Origin: Thiobacillus sp. | Lineage (GTDB): Bacteria > Pseudomonadota > Gammaproteobacteria > Burkholderiales > Thiobacillaceae | Length of the DNA stretch: 9,776 bases | Reading direction: 5' to 3' | NCBI GenBank assembly: GCA_024710445.1 | Contig: JANJUT010000048.1 | Coordinates: 1 to 9,776 of the forward strand | In this document: piece by piece, positions 5,476 through 9,776 of the stretch | How positions within the stretch are numbered: the stretch's first letter is position 1 | How the letters are laid out: every line of letters begins with the position of its first letter | The notes under the pieces: generated by a model | Told to the model about the DNA's origin: nothing | Databases searched by the model: none | The model's input: the letters and a program-made list of their open reading frames with translations, nothing else | Translations under genes and position numbers: made by a program

Positions 5476-7065
5476 TCAGAAGCGCATATTGACCGTGGCG
5501 GTGAGGCTGTTTTCTTCGTAATCGGAATTCGCTGCGTTTGAATCCCGTTGCGTATGGCGGAAAGTCAACGCGCCGTTGAGCGCCTCGGCAAATCGGTGAT
5601 TCAGGCCCAGATCGAGACTAAGCAAATCGTCTTCTCGTGCCGCGCCACCTGTCAGAGCACCATCGCTGCTATTCCGGGTAAGCGACAGACCGCTTCGTGC
5701 AGTGGTCTTGGGTGACAAACGATAACTGACAAAGCCGGTTATGCCTTGTACATGGTCCTCCGCATCACCAAACAGCTGATATAGGCGTCGGGTATCTTGT
5801 GCAGATAACCCAAAGCTCAGACGTCTGATATCCCAGGACATCCCGGCTGTCAGACTCTTGATGATGAAGACGCCACTGGCAAGCGAAGTGGGAAATCCTG
5901 CTGCGATTAAAGCATCGCTCGAAACACCGTAAATTCTTTGGTATACCGCCGCCAACTGCCCAGCGGGATATGGCCCACTGCAATTAGGTGGGGGCACGTC
6001 CGCAAGGTCGGCAGCAGGGGGAAAGTGAGGGAGTGTTGAACACACAAAATATAGCTCACCACTTTGATCAAGTAGCCGCTGCGATATATCACTCACATCT
6101 TCATAATAACGAACATTCCATTGGGAAAGCCGGGTGCGATGGCTACCTGTAAAGCTGAATGTACGGCCAAAATAGCGCTCACCCACCGAAGCTTCGACAC
6201 TGGTGCGGCGCGTAGGCGACCAGCCGAACCCCATGCTATAGGATGAACCGTCGGTTCCAGAAGCGCTGAGGTAATCGTTCCAGTCCTGCCCCACCGTGCC
6301 GAACACCCGGAATTTGCGCGTCAGCGCATAACCCAGTTGCGCGTTGGCGCGCTCGAAGGTGGTATCGGCTGCATTGTCATTTTGCGTTTTGCGGATGGAG
6401 TAATTGAGGCCCCAGCTGAGGTCGTTGAAACGCGGTCCGCTATTCAATTCAGCCGTCAGCGAGTTCGACGCGGATTGCGCCGCCACGTCATTTTCGAAAA
6501 TCGCCCCGCTGGCGGTGTAGCGAACCAGCGTGTTGGCAAAGCTGCCCAGGCGTTTCTGGATATAGGGGCTGATCGAATAGGTGCCGACAGTGGCGCGGTT
6601 GCTGCTGTTGACGTCGGCATCGGCAGGCGAGCCCAGCAGCGAAATCAGTTCCTGCGAAATGCGGGCATTGCCATCGATGAACAGAAAGTCCTCGACCAGT
6701 TCTGCCTTGCCGGCGGCGTTCAGGTTGTGGTTCAGGTCATTGCTTTCGTTGTTGCCGAAGCGCTCGACCGCACTCAGGCCATACTGCAGCGTAGCCTGCA
6801 CCCGGCGCGACCCGACGGAGCGCAGCGAAAAGCCTGGCGTCACGCTCAGGATCAGCGCGTCTTCCGGGTTGGTCGCGCTTTGATTCGCGTTGTCGCTGTA
6901 GGTGGCGGATGCGCCCACGGTTGGCGTCAGACGCCAGTCGGTGGCGTGCGCAGCCAATGGCAGGGCCATTGCCAGAAAAACAGGAAGGACGCCGGCGAAG
7001 GGCGTCTGGCCGTTCAACCCGAACCACGCGCTGCGTGGACGGTGCTTATTTGCCGTAGCTGCCAT
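5476..7065 (-). CDS. PEP-CTERM system-associated outer-membrane beta-barrel protein (TIGR03016-like)
   Basis: A roughly 529-residue predicted outer-membrane barrel. The N-terminus has a long basic n-region (NKHRPRSAWF), a hydrophobic core (VLPVFLAMALPLA) and a cleavage site AHA before TDW, leaving about 488 mature residues. The body is an alternating pattern of aromatic and polar strands, and the protein ends NMRF with the C-terminal Phe recognised by the BAM assembly machinery. A loop around residues 334-380 carries two cysteines (C342 and C362), a Pro-rich stretch and locally low GC. The family accompanies exosortase/exopolysaccharide loci; a role as export channel or cell-surface anchor is inferred. 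The start is uncertain: ATG at 7063-7065 gives a 20-bp overlap with the kinase gene, while ATG at 7072-7074 and GTG at 7087-7089 are also in frame. None has a clear ribosome site, so coupling to kinase translation is likely. Confidence 0.88.
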   Translation of the reverse strand: MAATANKHRPRSAWFGLNGQTPFAGVLPVFLAMALPLAAHATDWRLTPTVGASATYSDNANQSATNPEDALILSVTPGFSLRSVGSRRVQATLQYGLSAVERFGNNESNDLNHNLNAAGKAELVEDFLFIDGNARISQELISLLGSPADADVNSSNRATVGTYSISPYIQKRLGSFANTLVRYTASGAIFENDVAAQSASNSLTAELNSGPRFNDLSWGLNYSIRKTQNDNAADTTFERANAQLGYALTRKFRVFGTVGQDWNDYLSASGTDGSSYSMGFGWSPTRRTSVEASVGERYFGRTFSFTGSHRTRLSQWNVRYYEDVSDISQRLLDQSGELYFVCSTLPHFPPAADLADVPPPNCSGPYPAGQLAAVYQRIYGVSSDALIAAGFPTSLASGVFIIKSLTAGMSWDIRRLSFGLSAQDTRRLYQLFGDAEDHVQGITGFVSYRLSPKTTARSGLSLTRNSSDGALTGGAAREDDLLSLDLGLNHRFAEALNGALTFRHTQRDSNAANSDYEENSLTATVNMRF

Positions 7066-7987
7066 AGTAACCATAGTAGTAATCTGCACCCGGAGTCGGG
7101 GTGGTTTTGTTCAGTAGCATGCCCACCACTTCACACGATTGAATGTGGCTGAGGGCTTCGCGCACGGCCTCCTGCGAGGTTTTTTCGGCCTCGACCACCA
7201 TGACGATCTGACCCATATGCGTAGCCAGCACGCTCGATTCACTGGTGGCCAGAAGCGGCGGCGAATCGAACAGGATGATACGGTCCGGGTAGCGATTGCC
7301 GATGTCCTCGACCAGCCGGGTCATGGCCGCACTGGCCAGCAGTTCAGTCGCCCGCTTGTAGGTGCGGCCCGCAGGCAGCACGCTCAGCTTGGCGATATCG
7401 GTCCGGATCAGCACGTCGGACAGCTTGAGATCCTTGTCCTGCAACACGTCCAGCAGGCCCTTGTCGGCATGAATACCGAGGTATTCCGGCACGCGTGGCT
7501 TGGCGACGTCCGCATCGATCAGCAACACGGTGCGGTCCATTTCCATTGCCATCGAGATTGCGAGATTGATGGCGCAGAAGCTCTTGCCTTCGCCCGGCAG
7601 CGAACTGGTCACCATGATGAGGTTGCCGTTCTTGACCCGCGCGGTGCCCTGCCCAAAGGCATTGGCAATGAGCGGGCGCTTGATGATGCGAAACTCCTCG
7701 GCGATCTGGCTTTTCTCGGCATCCGGCGACACCACGCCCATGCGATGCAGTCGTGCCAGATTGATCGATTGCACCTGACTGTTGCCTTCCAGCACATCCG
7801 CATCAGAACCCGGCGCGCTGAAAATCGGCTCCACCGGCGTGGCCACAAACGGGGTAGCCTGCTGGCTGCCGCGCTGCTTGTTCAGCGCATTTTCGATCAG
7901 GCTGGCATCTTGCGTATGGCTGCTTCCGGCAGAGGACTGGGCCGCCCCGGACCCGATCTTGCCTGCTGCTTTTTCAATAATGCTCAT
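7046..7987 (-). CDS. XrtA-associated tyrosine autokinase (BY-kinase, TIGR03018-like)
   Basis: A 313-residue cytoplasmic bacterial tyrosine kinase of the Wzc/CapB type, expected to autophosphorylate and gate polymerisation together with the chain-length protein. After a flexible N-terminal 90 residues comes EEFRIIKRPLIAN (97-109), the kinase-kinase contact helix region. Walker A is SLPGEGKSF (129-137), Walker A' VLLIDADVAKPR (154-165) and Walker B IILFDSPPLL (237-246). The C-terminus is a tyrosine cluster, YYYGYYGSYGK (303-313), with six Tyr, the known autophosphorylation site in this class. It has no membrane segment: as in Gram-positive CapA/CapB pairs, the membrane activator is the separate upstream gene. 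The ATG has a strong AGGAG five bases upstream. It starts 8 bp after the chain-length gene and overlaps the outer-membrane-protein gene. Confidence 0.95.
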   Translation of the reverse strand: MSIIEKAAGKIGSGAAQSSAGSSHTQDASLIENALNKQRGSQQATPFVATPVEPIFSAPGSDADVLEGNSQVQSINLARLHRMGVVSPDAEKSQIAEEFRIIKRPLIANAFGQGTARVKNGNLIMVTSSLPGEGKSFCAINLAISMAMEMDRTVLLIDADVAKPRVPEYLGIHADKGLLDVLQDKDLKLSDVLIRTDIAKLSVLPAGRTYKRATELLASAAMTRLVEDIGNRYPDRIILFDSPPLLATSESSVLATHMGQIVMVVEAEKTSQEAVREALSHIQSCEVVGMLLNKTTPTPGADYYYGYYGSYGK

Positions 7988-7992
7988 GATTT

Positions 7993-7997
7993 CTCCT
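7993..7997 (-). promoter_or_regulatory. Ribosome binding site of the tyrosine kinase gene
   Basis: AGGAG on the minus strand, five bases (AAATC) before the ATG at 7985-7987. It overlaps the TAG stop of the chain-length gene and is the strongest ribosome site in the window. It suggests high or independent translation of the kinase. Confidence 0.75.
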
Positions 7998-9531
7998 AGC
8001 CCGCACGCGAGATGACGAGTTGCACAACCATCACTGCACCATACGCGGCAATCAGGCTGCCCAGCGCAGCCAGATAGGTCAGCAGACCCTTGCGCTTGCG
8101 GCGGCGGGTTTCATCCGTCTCCACCCGTGACACGGCACCCAGCAGCGGCAGGCCGGTCAGTTCACGCAGCACCCGGCGATCGGTCACGGTACGGCGCAAC
8201 TGGCTCAACAGGAAAGCAACGGCAACCCCGGCAGCCAATCCTGCCAGCGTCACCAGCGACAAAAGCAACGGACGATTCGGCCATGCCGGCTGGCTGGGGA
8301 CAAAAGGCGGGTCGATCACGCGGAAATCCACCGTATCGGTCTTGCTTTCGACTTCGCCCGACATGGTGACGGACTCGCGTCGCTTCAGCAGGGCATCGTA
8401 ATTCTGGCGATACACTTCATAGTCCCGTGTCAGTTGGGTGTATTCCTGCTCAACCTGCGGAATCATGTTGGATGCGTTGCGGAGTTCGCCAAACCGGCGC
8501 TGGTATTCGTTGACGCGTGCGCCCAGCGCTGAAACGGTCGCGTCCGCTTCGGCAATGGCGATAGTAAGTTGCTGATAAACCGGGTTCTGAATCTTGGACC
8601 CCGCCGGATCGGCCTTGCGCTGCGCGATTTCGGCTTTCTTCTGTGCCTGGAGCTTTTCGATCAGGCGCTTGGTCGACTGAATATCGGGATGCAGATCGGT
8701 GTATTGCAGGCGCAGTTGATCCATCTGCTTTTCCAGCGCCTGAATCCGGCTATCGGTCTCGCTATTGGCCGGGCCTGCCGCTGCTGCGGCATTAAGCTCG
8801 GGCTCTTCGTCAGCCAGCTGGCGCTTGAGCTGGTTGCGACGATTCGCCGCTTCCTGCTGATCCAGCTGCGCCTGCCGCAGCTGTGCCGAGGTTTCCGCCA
8901 GCTTGGCGTAATAATCGCCGCCCTGTCCCGGCATCATGCCAATATGCTTCTGCTTGAATTCCTTGAGCGAATTTTCTGCGTCGGTCAGCTTTTGCTGATA
9001 CTGCTGCAACTGCTCTTCGATAAACCGCTGTGAACTGGAAATGTCCTGGCGGGTCTTGCCCAGGCTGCTTTCCACAAAAATGGTCAGCAGCGACTGCACC
9101 ACTTTCTTGGCCAGGTCGCCGTTGGCGTCCTGATAGCTGATGGTATACAGGTTTTCCCGCCCGGCATCCGCAATGGAAATCTTGCCTGCCAGGCTATTCA
9201 GCATGGATTCGGTCTGCTCGGGCGTCTTGGCCTTCACGTCCAGATCGGTCATGCGCGCGACTTTTTCCAGGGTCGGGCGACTCACCAGCTGACGCGTCAT
9301 CAGCTTGATCTGCTGCTCCACATTGGGTTCGGCCGCCAGTCCGGACAGCAACGGCTTCAGCAGGGTTTGCGTATCCACATACACGCGTGCCGATGCTTCA
9401 TAACGATCCGGAATGATCATCACCCAGGTCCAGCCGACGATGCACACCAGCCAGGCCACCACGACGCCCCACCAGCGCCGTTGCCAGGCGGCCTTGGCGT
9501 AGCCCAGAATTTGCTGCAACACTTGATCCAT
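7996..9531 (-). CDS. XrtA-system chain-length determinant (Wzz/PCP-like, TIGR03007-like)
   Basis: A 511-residue inner-membrane polysaccharide co-polymerase that sets polymer length and activates the adjacent kinase. The first membrane helix is at about 21-40, followed by a Wzz domain (RYEASARVYVDTQTLL, 43-58). A long periplasmic coiled-coil region (about 165-410) is rich in Gln, Glu and Lys, with an Ala-rich break at 257-265. The GNVR-type segment is NMIPQVEQEYTQLTRDYEVY (365-384). The Pro-rich DPPFVPSQPAWPNRP (407-421) precedes a second helix (about 421-443), as in Wzz proteins. A basic cytoplasmic loop (RRRKRK, 476-481) is followed by a third helix (about 483-507), one more than a classical Wzz. 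The ATG at 9529-9531 has only a weak GGA upstream. It lies 75 bp after the export gene and 8 bp before the kinase gene. Confidence 0.95.
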   Translation of the reverse strand: MDQVLQQILGYAKAAWQRRWWGVVVAWLVCIVGWTWVMIIPDRYEASARVYVDTQTLLKPLLSGLAAEPNVEQQIKLMTRQLVSRPTLEKVARMTDLDVKAKTPEQTESMLNSLAGKISIADAGRENLYTISYQDANGDLAKKVVQSLLTIFVESSLGKTRQDISSSQRFIEEQLQQYQQKLTDAENSLKEFKQKHIGMMPGQGGDYYAKLAETSAQLRQAQLDQQEAANRRNQLKRQLADEEPELNAAAAAGPANSETDSRIQALEKQMDQLRLQYTDLHPDIQSTKRLIEKLQAQKKAEIAQRKADPAGSKIQNPVYQQLTIAIAEADATVSALGARVNEYQRRFGELRNASNMIPQVEQEYTQLTRDYEVYRQNYDALLKRRESVTMSGEVESKTDTVDFRVIDPPFVPSQPAWPNRPLLLSLVTLAGLAAGVAVAFLLSQLRRTVTDRRVLRELTGLPLLGAVSRVETDETRRRKRKGLLTYLAALGSLIAAYGAVMVVQLVISRAG

Positions 9532-9545
9532 GCGGTTGTTCCATC

Positions 9546-9575
9546 AAAAAGCGCCCGACAGCCTGCGGCTTGGGC
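9546..9575 (-). terminator. Weak terminator-like hairpin with T5 between export and chain-length genes
   Basis: Read on the minus strand, GCCC (9575-9572) pairs with GGGC (9556-9553). Inside it AGCC (9570-9567) pairs with GGCT (9563-9560) around a GCA loop, with an uneven internal bulge. GC and five T residues (9550-9546) follow. The stem is imperfect and the T-run short, so it may be a leaky attenuator or a processing site within the operon rather than a full stop. Confidence 0.4.
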
Positions 9576-9579
9576 ACAA

Positions 9580-9598
9580 GCGCCGCATAAAGCGGCGC
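9580..9598 (-). other. Perfect 7-bp GC stem-loop after the export gene
   Basis: On the minus strand GCGCCGC (9598-9592) is followed by the 5-base loop TTTAT and its exact complement GCGGCGC (9586-9580). It lies 8 bases after the export gene stop codon (9607-9609) and has no T-run. It may protect the 3' end of the upstream message or act jointly with the next hairpin (9546-9575). Confidence 0.5.
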
Positions 9599-9606
9599 AG
9601 TTACGC

Positions 9607-9776
9607 TTAGAACAGGCTTTCAGGCACCACCAGCACATCGCCCGGACGCATGTCGACGTTGGCCGAAATATCGCCACCCTTCAGCAGGTCATCCAGACGT
9701 ACGCCGAGGCGTTCCTGTTTGCCACCCACGGTACGCAGGATGTAGGCCTTGTTGCCCGCGGCAAAATCGGTCAGCC
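9607..9776 (-). CDS. Polysaccharide export protein (Wza/EpsE-like, TIGR03027-like), C-terminal fragment
   Basis: The frame is open from the window edge to TAA at 9607-9609, giving the last 55 residues; a second in-frame TAA follows one codon later. The readable sequence LTDFAAGNKAYILRT begins the fragment. It continues with LGVRLDDLLKGGDISANVDM and ends in MRPGDVLVVPESLF. This is the typical second SLBB-domain end of the outer-membrane export lipoproteins of exosortase-linked exopolysaccharide loci, in which RPGDVL(V/I)VPES is characteristic. The N-terminal lipoprotein signal and the poly-export domain lie outside the window. Such proteins form the oligomeric channel for polymer export through the periplasm and outer membrane. 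It is followed by a 75-bp gap with two stem-loops before the chain-length gene. Confidence 0.9.
   Translation of the reverse strand, partial: LTDFAAGNKAYILRTVGGKQERLGVRLDDLLKGGDISANVDMRPGDVLVVPESLF

Noticed and set aside
6337..7999. Two plus-strand open frames (6337-7152 and 7139-7999) opposite the barrel and kinase genes
   Set aside because: Composition is antisense-like and there are no motifs; the minus-strand products are well supported.
1..9776. CRISPR arrays, tRNA/rRNA genes, transposases or direct-repeat arrays
   Set aside because: I saw no regularly spaced repeats, cloverleaf sequences, transposase motifs or terminal repeats. The window is almost fully used by minus-strand genes.

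Overview
The window comes from a Gram-negative, high-GC bacterium, most likely a betaproteobacterium. This rests on an outer-membrane porin-like protein ending in Phe, a Wza-type export protein, and the family set of an exosortase A (XrtA/EpsH type)/PEP-CTERM exopolysaccharide locus. All ten genes lie on the minus strand, so the biological reading order runs from base 9776 down to base 1. There are no RNA genes, insertion sequences or CRISPR arrays, and no gene-free stretch longer than 81 bases.

Upstream block (9776 to 5476), export and polymerisation control: the C-terminus of a Wza/EpsE-like export protein, a three-helix chain-length determinant, a cytoplasmic tyrosine autokinase with a Tyr-rich tail, and a large beta-barrel outer-membrane protein of the PEP-CTERM-associated type. 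The first gap (75 bp) holds two stem-loops, one followed by a short T-run. The kinase and barrel genes overlap.

Downstream block (5394 to 1), an AAA+ ATPase followed by synthesis and modification genes: an ExeA-like ATPase, WecB (UDP-GlcNAc 2-epimerase), a NodB-family deacetylase, a FemAB/GNAT-like protein, a GT4 glycosyltransferase, and the first 27 codons of what is very probably exosortase A. Spacing is extremely tight (gaps of 8, 0, -4, 3 and -4 bp), which suggests translational coupling. The 81-bp gap before the ATPase contains a near-consensus sigma-54 (-24/-12) promoter. The downstream block, including the sortase, may therefore be its own RpoN-dependent unit.

Together the genes would make an amino-sugar-containing exopolysaccharide (ManNAc precursor from WecB), modify it (deacetylase, FemAB-like), regulate its length (Wzz-like protein plus kinase) and move it across the envelope. 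Exosortase A is known from family work to process PEP-CTERM proteins linked to such matrices. The system type is known. The least explained parts are the ATPase, the FemAB/deacetylase pair, the cysteine-bearing low-GC segment of the barrel, and the promoter.
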